A DNA stretch of 64,000 bases, taken from assembly GCF_028688855.1 (NCBI RefSeq), contig NZ_JAQTXI010000003.1, positions 167,378 to 231,377 on the forward strand, read 5' to 3'. The position numbers and the translations under genes are program-made. Under the pieces are notes generated by a model. It was not told where the DNA came from. It searched no databases and worked only from the letters and a program-made list of their open reading frames with translations. Position 1 is the stretch's first letter, and the number at the start of each line of letters is the position of its first letter. This DNA comes from Neomegalonema sp. Lineage in GTDB: Bacteria; Pseudomonadota; Alphaproteobacteria; Rhodobacterales; Rhodobacteraceae. This document shows, piece after piece, positions 37,312 to 47,886 of this stretch.

Positions 37312-38502
37312 ATGAGCGGACCCCCCTTCGGCGCGCTGGCTGGCCTGCGCGTGATCGACCTGACCCGCGTTCTGGCGGGTCCCTACTGCACGCAGATCCT
37401 CGCGGATCACGGCGCGGAGGTCGTCAAGATCGAGCCGCCCCAGGGCGACGAGACGCGCAGCTGGGGGCCGCCCTTCAAGGAGGGCTTCAGCGCCTATTTC
37501 TCGGGCGCCAACCGCAACAAGCGGTCTCTGGCGCTCGACCTCGGCCGCCCGGAGGGACGCGAAGTCCTTCTGCGGCTGCTGGAGGGCGCCGACGTGCTGA
37601 TCCACAACTTCAAGCCCGGCGGCATGGAGAAATGGGGCCTCGGCTACGAGGCTCTGAAGGACCGCTTCCCGAGGCTGATCTTCAGCCACATCAGCGGCTT
37701 CGGGGCGGATGGGCCTTTGGGCGGCTTTCCGGGCTATGACGCGGCGGTCCAGGCCATGACCGGGTTGATGAGCGTCAACGGCGCGCCGGGCGGCGGCCCG
37801 ATGCGGCTCGGCTCGCCCATGACCGACCTCGGCACGGGGCTTTACGCGGCGATCTCGATCCTGATGGCCGTGATCGAGCGCCAGCGTTCGGGCCTGGGCC
37901 AGAAGCTGGAGACGACGCTCTACGACTGCGCCTTGACTCTGGCGCATCCTCAGGCGGCGAACACGCTGATGTCGGGGGTCACGCCGGTCTCGACGGGCAA
38001 CGGCCACCCGAACATCGTGCCTTACGACCTCTTCCCGACCCGCACGCGGCCGCTCTATCTGGCCATCGGCAACAACGGGCAATTCGCGAAGTTCTGCGCG
38101 ATGGTGGGCCTTGAGGAGGCCGCGAAGGATCCGCGCTTCGCCTCCAACGCCGAGCGCATCCGCAACCGCGAGGCCCTGACGGAGATCCTGCGCGCCCGTC
38201 TGAAGGATCTCGACGCCGACGAGCTGGAGCCCCGGCTTCTGGATGAGGGCGTCCCGGCTGGCGTGGCGCGGAACCTCGACGAGGCTCTGGAGCATCCGCA
38301 TACGGCGCATCGGGGGATGCTGGCCGAACGCGAGGGCTATCGGGGGGTGGCGACTCCGGTGAAGTTGAGCCGCACGCCCTCGGAGACGCGGCGTCGTCCG
38401 CCGCTCTTGGGCGAGCAGGCCCGCGAGATCCTCGCGGAGGCGGGCTATTCGATCAAGGAGGTGGAGGCGCTGCTCGCCGAAGGCGTGGTCAGGGAGGGGT
38501 GA
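37312..38502 (+). CDS. Class III CoA-transferase (CaiB/BaiF), probably glutarate:CoA transferase
   Basis: 396 aa of the interlocked-ring CoA-transferase family III: GALAGLRVIDLTRVLAGPYCTQ, the YFSGANRNKRSLALDL region, and the catalytic Asp in PGYDAAVQAMTGLM. These enzymes move CoA between carboxylic acids. The immediate partner gcdH, and the known pairing of SUGCT (C7orf10) with glutaryl-CoA dehydrogenase, point to activation of free glutarate with succinyl-CoA; that is inference from context. It converges on a cytochrome c gene with three bases between the stops. Confidence 0.88.
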   Translation: MSGPPFGALAGLRVIDLTRVLAGPYCTQILADHGAEVVKIEPPQGDETRSWGPPFKEGFSAYFSGANRNKRSLALDLGRPEGREVLLRLLEGADVLIHNFKPGGMEKWGLGYEALKDRFPRLIFSHISGFGADGPLGGFPGYDAAVQAMTGLMSVNGAPGGGPMRLGSPMTDLGTGLYAAISILMAVIERQRSGLGQKLETTLYDCALTLAHPQAANTLMSGVTPVSTGNGHPNIVPYDLFPTRTRPLYLAIGNNGQFAKFCAMVGLEEAAKDPRFASNAERIRNREALTEILRARLKDLDADELEPRLLDEGVPAGVARNLDEALEHPHTAHRGMLAEREGYRGVATPVKLSRTPSETRRRPPLLGEQAREILAEAGYSIKEVEALLAEGVVREG

Positions 38503-38505
38503 GGG

Positions 38506-38910
38506 TCATTCCTCCACCTTCCCCTCCTTGTCGAAGCGGGCGAGCCAGAGGATGAGGGCCGCCCGCTCCTCGGGATCGCGGATCCCCGCGAAGACCATCC
38601 GCGTGCCGGGCATGGTCTTGCGCGGATCGGTCAGGAAGGCGTCGAGGGCTTCGAGGCTCCAGATCTCGCCCGCCTTGCGGGCCTCGGCCATGACGCGCGA
38701 ATAGCGGTATTTCTCGAGGCCGCCCTTGGGCGCCTCGAAGATTCCATTGAGCGTCGGCCCGGCGCGGAGCTTCGCCCCTTCGCCGACCATGTGGCAGGAC
38801 TGGCATTTGCGGAACGCCCTTTCGCCCAGATCTTCGGCGCGGGCGGGAGGAGCGGTCAGGGCTGTCGCGCACAGCAGCGCGGCGACGAGAAGGAAGCGCA
38901 ATGGAATCAT
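38506..38910 (-). CDS. Exported class I c-type cytochrome
   Basis: 134 aa from ATG 38910. A signal peptide (MIPLRFLLVAALLCATALTA) leads into a ~100-residue cytochrome c fold. Haem attachment is at CQSCH, with the axial Met in GTRMVFAGI and a DPRKTMPG stretch before it. This is the small soluble periplasmic electron-carrier type (cytochrome c2 or c-550 like). The open frame extends 23 codons further upstream but without a signal-compatible start. Confidence 0.92.
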   Translation of the reverse strand: MIPLRFLLVAALLCATALTAPPARAEDLGERAFRKCQSCHMVGEGAKLRAGPTLNGIFEAPKGGLEKYRYSRVMAEARKAGEIWSLEALDAFLTDPRKTMPGTRMVFAGIRDPEERAALILWLARFDKEGKVEE

Positions 38911-38981
38911 GGCCTTCGGCTGGATTGGAGCATTTCCCAGCGCAGCCGGCCAGGCTTCGCGTCGCGAAAATGCGGCCACAG

Positions 38982-39031
38982 AAAAACCTGGAGCGTCGGA
39001 GCGATCCGACAGGATCGGAAAACGCTCCAGG
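38982..39031 (-). terminator. Rho-independent terminator of the GDPD/FemAB-like operon
   Basis: CCTGGAGCGT (38987-38996) and ACGCTCCAGG (39022-39031) form a perfect 10-bp outer stem, with an inner CGATCC/GGATCG stem. On the minus strand the hairpin is followed by TTTTTC (38986-38981). It lies 10 nt after the acetyltransferase stop. Confidence 0.85.
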
Positions 39032-39040
39032 GACAGGGCC

Positions 39041-40234
39041 TCAAGCTTCGCCCGAAGCCGGGCCTTCGTCCATGCGGCGAAAGGGCGTCGCGGCGTCGAG
39101 TTCGGCCTGAGCCTCCAGAATCGAGGCGCGTTCGCGCCGCAGATGATCCGCGACGGGCTTGCGCAAGGCCGGATCCGTGATCCAGTGCGCCGAGCGCGTC
39201 AGGGTCGGACGATAGCCCCGCGCGAGCTTGTGTTCGCCCTGAGCCCCCGCCTCGACGCGCGTCAGCCCCATCTCCAGAGCGGCCTCCATGGCCTGATGAT
39301 AACAGACCTCGAAATGCAGGAAGGGCCGCTCCTCCAGCGCGCCCCAGTAGCGCCCGTAGAGCGTGTCGCGCCCGATGAGGTTCAGCGCTCCCGCCAGCCA
39401 GGGCCCCCCCGGCTCCCGGGCGAGGACGATCAGGCAATCCTCCGCCATGGTCGCGGCGAGCCGCCGGAAGGCCTCGCGCGTGAGATAGGGACGGCCCCAT
39501 TTGCGCGCCCCCGTATCCTGATAGAAGACCCACATGGCGTCCCAGTGCCCTGGCTCCAGAGCCGCCCCCGTGAGCCGCAGGATCTCCAGACCCGCCTGGG
39601 CCGCTTCGCGCTCCTTCCTGAGCGCCTTGCGCTTGCGCGAGGCCAGAGCTCCGAGAAAGCCCGCGTAATCGCCGTAGCCTTCGTCGCGCCAGTGATATTG
39701 CAGATCCAGACGCGGGAGGAATCCCTCCGCCTCGAAGAGCTTCTGTTCTTCCTCAAGGCAGAAGTTCACATGCAGAGAGGAAAGTCCGTTGTTGGTCGCC
39801 AGATCCCGGCCCGCCCGCGCCAGAGCCTGGGCCGTCTCCTCGGGAGCGCCGGGCGCGATCAGCAGACGCCGCCCCGGAACCGGCGTGAAGGGCGTGGCCG
39901 AAACGAGCTTCGGATAATAGCTTCCGCCCGCCCGCTCATAGGCCTGGGCCCATCCATGGTCGAAGACGTATTCGCCCTGCGAATCGCTCTTGAGATAGAT
40001 CGGCAGGATTCCGACGATCCGTCCTTGCGCCTCGGCGATCAGGTGATGCGCCGCCCAGCCCGCCCGAGGCGCCGCCGAACCGCTCTCCTCCATCGCCAGA
40101 ACAAAACGATGGGTCAGGAAGGGGTTTTCGGGACGGCCTCCCTCTGCGGCTTCCGGCGCGGCGCAGGCGTCCCAGGCCTCGGGCGCGATCTCCCGCGCCG
40201 CATGGACCAGCCGGAGAGTCAATGCGGAGGCCAT
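39041..40234 (-). CDS. FemAB/GNAT-type acyltransferase (PF04339, DUF482)
   Basis: 397 aa of the peptidogalycan biosynthesis/recognition family. Landmarks: ENPFLTHRFVLAMEESGSA near the N-terminus, PIYLKSDSQGEYVFDHGWAQAYERAG, YPKLVSATPFTPVPG, and the late LIGRDTLYGRYWGALEE plus HFEVCYHQAMEAAL. The fold is a tandem GNAT like FemX, which adds amino acids to peptidoglycan precursors; the substrate of this bacterial family is not established. The start shares one base with the GDPD stop (TGATG), so the two form an operon ending in a strong terminator. Confidence 0.87.
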   Translation of the reverse strand: MASALTLRLVHAAREIAPEAWDACAAPEAAEGGRPENPFLTHRFVLAMEESGSAAPRAGWAAHHLIAEAQGRIVGILPIYLKSDSQGEYVFDHGWAQAYERAGGSYYPKLVSATPFTPVPGRRLLIAPGAPEETAQALARAGRDLATNNGLSSLHVNFCLEEEQKLFEAEGFLPRLDLQYHWRDEGYGDYAGFLGALASRKRKALRKEREAAQAGLEILRLTGAALEPGHWDAMWVFYQDTGARKWGRPYLTREAFRRLAATMAEDCLIVLAREPGGPWLAGALNLIGRDTLYGRYWGALEERPFLHFEVCYHQAMEAALEMGLTRVEAGAQGEHKLARGYRPTLTRSAHWITDPALRKPVADHLRRERASILEAQAELDAATPFRRMDEGPASGEA

Positions 40235-40995
40235 CAGGGCCGGAACCCCTCGAAGGTGATCTGGTCGGCGTGGAGCGAGGCGAAGGGAATGTCGGTGTAG
40301 CTGCGGATCGTCCAGCAGAGGACCGGGACTCCCCGGCGCCTCAGGGCCGAAAGGGCGGCGCTCGGGAAGGACTTCGCCCCGTAGGAGACGAATTCCGCGC
40401 CGATCTCGTCGAAATCCTCCAGGGCGGCGAGTCGGGCGCGGCGCTCGGGGGGGATGGCGGCTTCGTCGGGGTGCTTGTAGTCATAGGAGACGAGGCCGCG
40501 CGCCAGATCCGGCGCATGGTCGCGCAGCCAGGCGACGCTGTGCGGATTGAAGGACATGGCCGCGACAGGCCCCTCATGGCCCTTCAGCGCCGCGACCACG
40601 GCGGCCTCCAGAACGCCGATCCCCTCCGGCCCCATATGGCCGGACTGGTCCTTGATCTCGACGAGCAGAGGAACCTTCCCGCCGAGGATCTCCAGAGCTT
40701 CGGAGAGGGTGGGAATGGTTTCCTCCGGCGGGGCGTCGAGCAGGGGAATCCGCCCGAGTTCGGCGGCGGTCAGATCGGAGACGCGTCCCTCGCGCCCCGT
40801 GAGGCGCTTGAGGTCTTCGTCATGGAAGACCATGGCGATTCCGTCGGCGGAGGGCTGGACGTCGATCTCGACGGGATATCCGGCCTCGACGGCGGCGCGC
40901 AGCGCGGCGCGGGAATTCTCGATGCGCCCCGCCGCGCGGTCGTGCAGGGCGCGATGGGCGACGGGGCGGGCCAGAAAGGCGGGATCGAGCGGCAT
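40234..40995 (-). CDS. Glycerophosphodiester phosphodiesterase family protein
   Basis: 253 aa from ATG 40995, chosen because GGAGG lies nine bases upstream; two ATGs further up are at or before that GGAGG. The TIM-barrel GDPD signature is present: AHRALHD (first His), then ENSRAALRAAVEAGYPVEIDVQ with the metal-binding Glu and E-x-D, and VFHDEDLKRLTG with the second catalytic His. A later metal Glu is in LLVEIKDQ. No signal peptide, so cytoplasmic (UgpQ-like): it cleaves glycerophosphodiesters to glycerol-3-phosphate and an alcohol. First gene of a two-gene operon. Confidence 0.93.
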   Translation of the reverse strand: MPLDPAFLARPVAHRALHDRAAGRIENSRAALRAAVEAGYPVEIDVQPSADGIAMVFHDEDLKRLTGREGRVSDLTAAELGRIPLLDAPPEETIPTLSEALEILGGKVPLLVEIKDQSGHMGPEGIGVLEAAVVAALKGHEGPVAAMSFNPHSVAWLRDHAPDLARGLVSYDYKHPDEAAIPPERRARLAALEDFDEIGAEFVSYGAKSFPSAALSALRRRGVPVLCWTIRSYTDIPFASLHADQITFEGFRP

Positions 40996-41155
40996 GGGAC
41001 GCATCCTCCGGAACTCCATGGCCGTCTGATATCATGAGGGCGGGGGAAAAGCGAAAGGGCGGCTTCGCGCCGCAGGAGCTTTTCACGGGCGCCGCCTTGG
41101 GTTAGATGCAGGGCCTTCCGGGCCCCCTTCCGGCCGCAGACGAAAGAGTCGCCTC

Positions 41156-43392
<2,237 letters not shown>

Positions 43393-43393
<1 letters not shown>

Positions 43394-44193
43394 TGAGCGG
43401 CCTCGAGAACCGCGCCGCCGAGGCGCCCGAAGGGGCGCTCCCCCATGCTCCGGCGATGATTCTGGTGCGTCCGCAGCTCGCCGAGAACATCGGCGCGGCG
43501 GCGCGGGCCATGTGGAATTTCGGCCTCTGGGACCTGCGGCTCGTCGCCCCGCGCGACGGCTGGCCTCAGGGACGCGCCTGGGCGGCCTGCTCGGGCGCGG
43601 AGGGGCCTCTGGAGCGCGCCCGCGTCTTCGAGACCACCGCCGAGGCCGTCGCGGATCTGACCCACGTCTACGCGACCACCGCCCGCGACCGCGATCTGCA
43701 CAAGGCCTCCGCCACGCCCGAAGAGGCCTCCCGCTACGGGCTCGCCCGCGCGAAGGAGGGCTGGAGGATCGGCTTCCTCTTCGGCCCCGAGCGCACGGGC
43801 CTCGAAAACGACGACGTGGAGCGCGCCGCGGCGATCTGTTCGGTTCCGGTCAATCCGGCCTTCAAGTCGCTGAATCTGGCGCAATGCGTGCTGCTGACCT
43901 CCTACGAATGGCGCCGCGCCGCCATGGCGGAGGGCGAGGAGCTCGCCGCGCCGCCGCCCGAGGCCCCGCCGCCCGCGCCGCGCGCCCAGATCGACGCGCT
44001 CCTGAGCCGTATGGTCGAGGAGCTCGACGATTCGGGATTCTTCTGGCCGGAGGCTCGCCGCGCCTCGGTCGAATCCAGCCTGCGCAACGCCCTTTACCGC
44101 GCGCCCTTCACCGCCGGAGAAGCCCAGCTGCTCTTCGGCGTGGTGGACGCCCTGGCCCGCGTGCGCCGCTCGCCCAACCGCAAGCCCGGCTAG
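43393..44193 (+). CDS. trmJ: SPOUT tRNA/rRNA methyltransferase, TrmJ-like
   Basis: 266 aa of the SpoU family. Motif 1 is VRPQLAENIGAAARAMWNFG, motif 2 is GFLFGPERTGLENDDV and motif 3 is VPVNPAFKSLNLAQCVLLTSYEW, which together build the SAM-binding trefoil knot. The TrmJ subgroup 2'-O-methylates residue 32 in the tRNA anticodon loop; the helical C-terminal domain (from about residue 190, APRAQIDALLSRMVEELDDSGFF) is also TrmJ-like. Translationally coupled to purL. Confidence 0.9.
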
Positions 44194-44219
44194 CGCGCCT
44201 TCTCTCGCAGGGATGATTT

Positions 44220-44276
44220 CCTGAACGGCGTCCGAACGCGCCGTTCAGGCTGGGTTCAGGCGAATCGGTCTATGCA
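44220..44276 (+). promoter_or_regulatory. PhoP-type promoter with 11-bp-spaced direct repeats
   Basis: Heptamers GTTCAGG recur at 44243-44249 and 44254-44260, exactly 11 bp apart, and an inverted copy CCTGAAC lies at 44220-44226. The first direct copy and the inverted copy form an 11-bp stem (44220-44230/44239-44249). A -10-like TATGCA (44271-44276) begins 10 bp after the second repeat, with no -35. OmpR/PhoP-family regulators bind such one-turn-spaced repeats in place of a -35. A gene for that regulator class is in the operon that follows. Confidence 0.55.
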
Positions 44277-44608
44277 TGTCCTTGTCGTTTCGTGATCTCC
44301 CGCAGTCCTCCCGAGCGTCCGGGCCGAGTTCGTGGCCTTCGTCCGGGGTGTGGGTCTTCTGTTTGCTGTCTGTCTTCAAGGCGTGGCGTGTATTGTCGAG
44401 CGTTGTGTCCGGCGTTGCGTTCTTCGCCCCCGTCGCGTGTGCCGCGCCGGGGGCGCACTCGCCTCCGGGGCCCTGATCTCTGGACGGGGGACGCCGGTCT
44501 TGTTAAGGTTTTCATCGGCGTTTTGCGCGCCGAGCCTTTGCGAGGGCCCGGCGCATCGAGTCTGTGTGACCGGATTCATTCCCTCTGCTGCGTTGTGCGG
44601 AATCTGAC
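44277..44608. other. Leader/intergenic stretch upstream of the PepSY-like gene, no supported gene
   Basis: About 330 nt with lower GC and an unusual TG-rich composition (for example 44350-44420). Two short open frames exist (from 44276 and 44332), but neither has a ribosome site or family resemblance. If the 44220-44276 promoter is right, this is an unusually long untranslated leader. Confidence 0.45.
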
Positions 44609-45718
44609 ATGTATGCGTATGCGAAAGCGAGGCTGCTGTTCTGGGGGACGCTGGGCGTCCTGGGCGCCTCCGCCGCCCAGGCCCAGGGATTCTGGAGCAA
44701 GAGCGCGGAGACCGCTCTGCGCGCCGTCGAGAACGGCGCCGCGAGGCCTCTGGGCGAGCTTCTGGACGTGGTCCACGGCCAGATCGACGGTTCTCTGGTG
44801 GATGTCGAATTCAAGTATGGCGACAGCGGATACGTCTATGACGTGACCGTCCTGGACGGACGCGGCGTGGTGCGCGGCGTCCGGTACGACGCGGCCTCGC
44901 TGCAGCGCATGCCCGAGATCGAGACCCTGCCTCTGCCGCCGCCGACGGGCTACGCCGCTTCGCCGCCTCCGCGCCCCCTCTTCGAGACGGCGGGCGAAAG
45001 GCGCAAGGAGTCCTGGGGATCGGGCCGCGAGGACGCCTGGAGCGTCGGCGTCTCCGAGGCCGGGTCCAGCCCCTCCTTCTCGGCGGCGGCCTCCTCTGCG
45101 GGATTTTCCGAGGCCTCCGCTTCTCCGGGCGATTCCGGCTCTTCTCCCGACGACTCAGGGGCGGGGGGCGACTCGGCCGCCGCCGCGACGGGGCGTCCCG
45201 CGCGCAGCGCCCGCCCCAGACGAAGCCTCGGCGCCGCGATCTTCGGAGAATCGAGCTGGGGAGGGAGCGCTCCGGGCGTCTCTTCGGCCGCGCCGGAGGC
45301 CGCAGCCCCGAGCGCCGGCCCTTCCGTCTCGAGCTCTGCGGCTGCGGGCTCTCCGGATTCCCCGGCGGGCGCCGCAGGCTCCGCCTCCCCGAGCGCCTCG
45401 GGCTCCTCCTCGACGGGCGCCTCCTCCGCTTCGAACCCCTCGGGCCCGGCCGAGTCTGCAGGCTCCTCCTCCGCCTCTGCGGGCTCGGCGTCTTCGGGCT
45501 CGGCCTCTGCGGGTTCGGGAGAGGCTTCGAGCCCCTCCTCCTCGGGCGCCTCGGAATCCTCGGGCTCCTCCTCCTCGGGGTCTTCGGAGGCCTCAGGCTC
45601 TTCTGCGTCAAGCTCTTCGGGCGGCGAGTCCTCCGGCTCCTCCTCGGAGTCCGGCGGATCGGGCGGATCGGGCGAATCCGGGTCTCGGGAAGGCGGCGAG
45701 TCCGCGAGCGGCTCCTGA
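44609..45718 (+). CDS. Exported PepSY-like protein with ~230-residue Ser/Gly/Ala tail
   Basis: 369 aa. A signal peptide (MYAYAKARLLFWGTLGVLGASAAQAQG) is followed by an ~80-residue PepSY-like domain (GELLDVVHGQIDGSLVDVEF, then GYVYDVTVLDGRGVVRGVRYDAASL). From about residue 130 the protein is low complexity, rising to almost pure S/G/A/E/P after residue 230. Small PepSY proteins of about 100 aa commonly begin PhoPQ-like operons in alphaproteobacteria and are thought to modulate the sensor in the periplasm; the tail is what is unusual. The stop shares a base with the response-regulator start (TGATG, 45716-45720), which supports this reading over the acidic antisense frame. Confidence 0.75.
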   Translation: MYAYAKARLLFWGTLGVLGASAAQAQGFWSKSAETALRAVENGAARPLGELLDVVHGQIDGSLVDVEFKYGDSGYVYDVTVLDGRGVVRGVRYDAASLQRMPEIETLPLPPPTGYAASPPPRPLFETAGERRKESWGSGREDAWSVGVSEAGSSPSFSAAASSAGFSEASASPGDSGSSPDDSGAGGDSAAAATGRPARSARPRRSLGAAIFGESSWGGSAPGVSSAAPEAAAPSAGPSVSSSAAAGSPDSPAGAAGSASPSASGSSSTGASSASNPSGPAESAGSSSASAGSASSGSASAGSGEASSPSSSGASESSGSSSSGSSEASGSSASSSSGGESSGSSSESGGSGGSGESGSREGGESASGS

Positions 45719-46380
45719 TGCGGGTGCTGGTGGTCGAGGATGATTCGCGGCTCTCGACGCAGATCTGCGCCGCGCTCGAGGCGGCGGGCTTCGCGGTGGA
45801 CGGCGCCGCCGACGGCGAACAGGGCGGCTTCCTCGGCGAGACCGAGCCTTACGACGCGGTCGTGCTGGACCTCGGGCTGCCCAAGCGCGAGGGCGGCGTC
45901 GTCCTGCGCGACTGGCGGCGCAAGGGAGTCAAGACTCCGGTGCTCATCCTCACGGCCCGCGATTCCTGGCGCGAGAAGGTCGAGGCCCTCGACGCCGGCG
46001 CCGACGACTATCTGGCCAAGCCCTTCCACACCGCCGAGCTGGTGGCGCGTCTGCGGGCGTTGATCCGGCGGTCCAGCGGCTGGGCCGACCCCATCCTGCG
46101 CGCGGGCGCGGTGGAGTTCGACACCCGCACCGGAGAAGCCAGCCTGAACGGCCTCGCCGTGACGCTGACCGCTCAGGAGAGCCGCGTCCTGGGCTATCTG
46201 CTGCTGAACGCGGGGCGGGTGATCTCGCGGGTCGAGATCGGCGAACATGTCTACGGCTATGATTCCGACCCCGACTCCAACACCATCGAGGTCTTCGTGG
46301 GGCGCCTGAGGCGCAAGCTCTCGGCGGATCTGATCCAGACCGAGCGCGGCCGGGGCTACATCATCCGCAAGAGCGCATGA
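45718..46380 (+). CDS. OmpR-family response regulator (PhoP/FeuP-like)
   Basis: 220 aa. The receiver domain has the acidic pocket EDD (residues 7-9), phosphoacceptor Asp51 in VVLDLGLPKREG, Thr in LTARDS and Lys in LAKPFH. The C-terminal winged helix ends with SNTIEVFVGRLRRKLSADLIQTERGRGYII. It should be phosphorylated by the kinase encoded next (ATGA overlap) and bind 11-bp-spaced repeats; such repeats lie 1.4 kb upstream, in front of the first gene of the operon, so the operon may be autoregulated. Confidence 0.94.
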   Translation: MRVLVVEDDSRLSTQICAALEAAGFAVDGAADGEQGGFLGETEPYDAVVLDLGLPKREGGVVLRDWRRKGVKTPVLILTARDSWREKVEALDAGADDYLAKPFHTAELVARLRALIRRSSGWADPILRAGAVEFDTRTGEASLNGLAVTLTAQESRVLGYLLLNAGRVISRVEIGEHVYGYDSDPDSNTIEVFVGRLRRKLSADLIQTERGRGYIIRKSA

Positions 46381-47861
46381 TCGGGTCTCCCTCCCGACGC
46401 CCCTCGCTCCAGGCGCGCAGCCTGCTGGTGGCGGCTCTGGGGATGACTCTGGCCATGGCCCTGAGCGGGGCGATCATCTGGCGGCTCTTCTCGGAGGCGG
46501 TGGAGCGTCAGTTCGACGAGCGCTTCCGCGACTACATCAACGCCATGGCGGCGGCCGTGAACGTGGGCGCGGATTACGAATCCGCCTTCGCCTCGCGTCT
46601 GGGCGTTCTGGCGGGGCCGAGCGGCGCCGCGCCGCGTCCTTCGGACGCCGCGCCGCTGGATCCGCGTCTGGGGCGGGCCTATGGCGGGATCTACTGGGTG
46701 GCGCGGCGGGTGATGCGCGGAGATTCCGACGACGAACGCGACCTCGCCTTCCGCTCGGTGTCGCTCTGGGACTTCCAGTTCCGCACGCCGGAGCCTTCGG
46801 CGCAGATGGGCGAAAGGCAGCGGCTCTACAGCGGCGTTCCGGGTCCGGGCGGCTCCTCGCTGCGAGCCCTGCAGCGGCGGGTCCGCGTCGAGCGCACCGG
46901 CGACGAATGGCTGCTGACCGTCGCGGCGGACGAAGCCTCTCTGGCGGCCGAGCGCGGGAGCTTCCGGCGGGCGCTGATCCTCTCCCTGACGGCCCTCGGG
47001 CTGACGCTGCTGGCGGCCACCGCCTTGCAGAGCCGCTTCGTGCTGAGTCCCCTGCGGTCTCTGCGCGCGGCTCTGGCGGAATATCGGGCGGGCCGCGCGC
47101 CGCGCATCGAAGGCGCCTATCCCGCCGAGGTCGCGCCCCTGGTGGAGGATCTCAACGGACTGCTCGACCGCAACGAACGCTGGATCGCCCAGGGACGCCG
47201 CCGCGCCGCCGACCTCGCCCACGAGATGAAGACTCCGGTGGCCGTGCTGCGCAACGAGCTCGACGCCCTGGCCGCCCGCCAGGTCTCCGGCGAGGGGGCC
47301 GCGCCGCCCGGCTCGGAGAGTCTGGACATGGCCTTCGACGCCCTCGCCCAGATCGAGCGCCAGACCCGCCGACAACTGGCGCGGGCGCGGGTGGGGGCGC
47401 TCCAGGGCTCGCGGACGCGGCTCCTGCCCGCCGCCGAGCGCCTGCGCCGGACCATGCTGCGGCTGCATCAGCGGCCTCTGACGATCCGGCTGGATCTGCC
47501 GCAGGAGCTGGTCTTCCGCGGCGACGAGGAGGATCTTCAGGAGCTGCTCGGCGAATTGATGAACAACGCCTGCGTCTGGGCGCGCGGCGAGCTGCGGATT
47601 TCGGCCGAGGCCGTCGAGACGCTCCAGGGCGAGCGCCTGCGCCTGACCATCGAGGACGACGGCCCCGGCGCCGCGCCCGAACAGCACGCCCGGATGCTCT
47701 CGGCGGGCGGACGCCTGGATTCGCGGCGTCCGGGTTCGGGGATCGGCCTGGCGATGGTGGCCGATCTCGTCGAGGCCTATGACGGCGAACTCACCCTCGG
47801 CCGCGCCGAGGCGGGCGGGCTTCTGGTGAGGCTTCTGCTCCCCGGCGAGCGCGCCCCCTGA
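46377..47861 (+). CDS. Sensor histidine kinase (PhoQ-like)
   Basis: 494 aa. Two TM helices (about residues 14-38 and 200-222) flank a ~160-residue periplasmic sensor domain. A short HAMP-like linker, the dimerisation box with His282 in RAADLAHEMKTPVAVLRNEL, the N box ELMNNACVWA, and the G boxes DDGPG and GSGIGLAMV follow. The HEMKTP variant of the H box and overall layout are those of PhoQ-type kinases. Its partner is the regulator just upstream, and the periplasmic PepSY-like protein of the same operon may touch the sensor domain. Confidence 0.93.
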   Translation: MIGSPSRRPSLQARSLLVAALGMTLAMALSGAIIWRLFSEAVERQFDERFRDYINAMAAAVNVGADYESAFASRLGVLAGPSGAAPRPSDAAPLDPRLGRAYGGIYWVARRVMRGDSDDERDLAFRSVSLWDFQFRTPEPSAQMGERQRLYSGVPGPGGSSLRALQRRVRVERTGDEWLLTVAADEASLAAERGSFRRALILSLTALGLTLLAATALQSRFVLSPLRSLRAALAEYRAGRAPRIEGAYPAEVAPLVEDLNGLLDRNERWIAQGRRRAADLAHEMKTPVAVLRNELDALAARQVSGEGAAPPGSESLDMAFDALAQIERQTRRQLARARVGALQGSRTRLLPAAERLRRTMLRLHQRPLTIRLDLPQELVFRGDEEDLQELLGELMNNACVWARGELRISAEAVETLQGERLRLTIEDDGPGAAPEQHARMLSAGGRLDSRRPGSGIGLAMVADLVEAYDGELTLGRAEAGGLLVRLLLPGERAP

Positions 47862-47886
47862 GGCGCCTCTCGGGCCGGGCCCCGCC

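Noticed and set aside
44276..44607. Small frames in the leader upstream of the PepSY-like gene (66 and 91 codons)
   Set aside because: No ribosome sites, no conserved features and uneven codon use. One has a hydrophobic stretch, but not a convincing signal peptide.
44950..46248. A 432-codon acidic (Glu/Pro-rich) frame antisense to the PepSY-like gene tail
   Set aside because: The plus strand has a signal peptide, a PepSY-like domain and TGATG coupling to the regulator gene. The acidic frame also covers part of the response regulator. It is the complement of Ser codons (TCC/TCG giving GGA/CGA and GAG).
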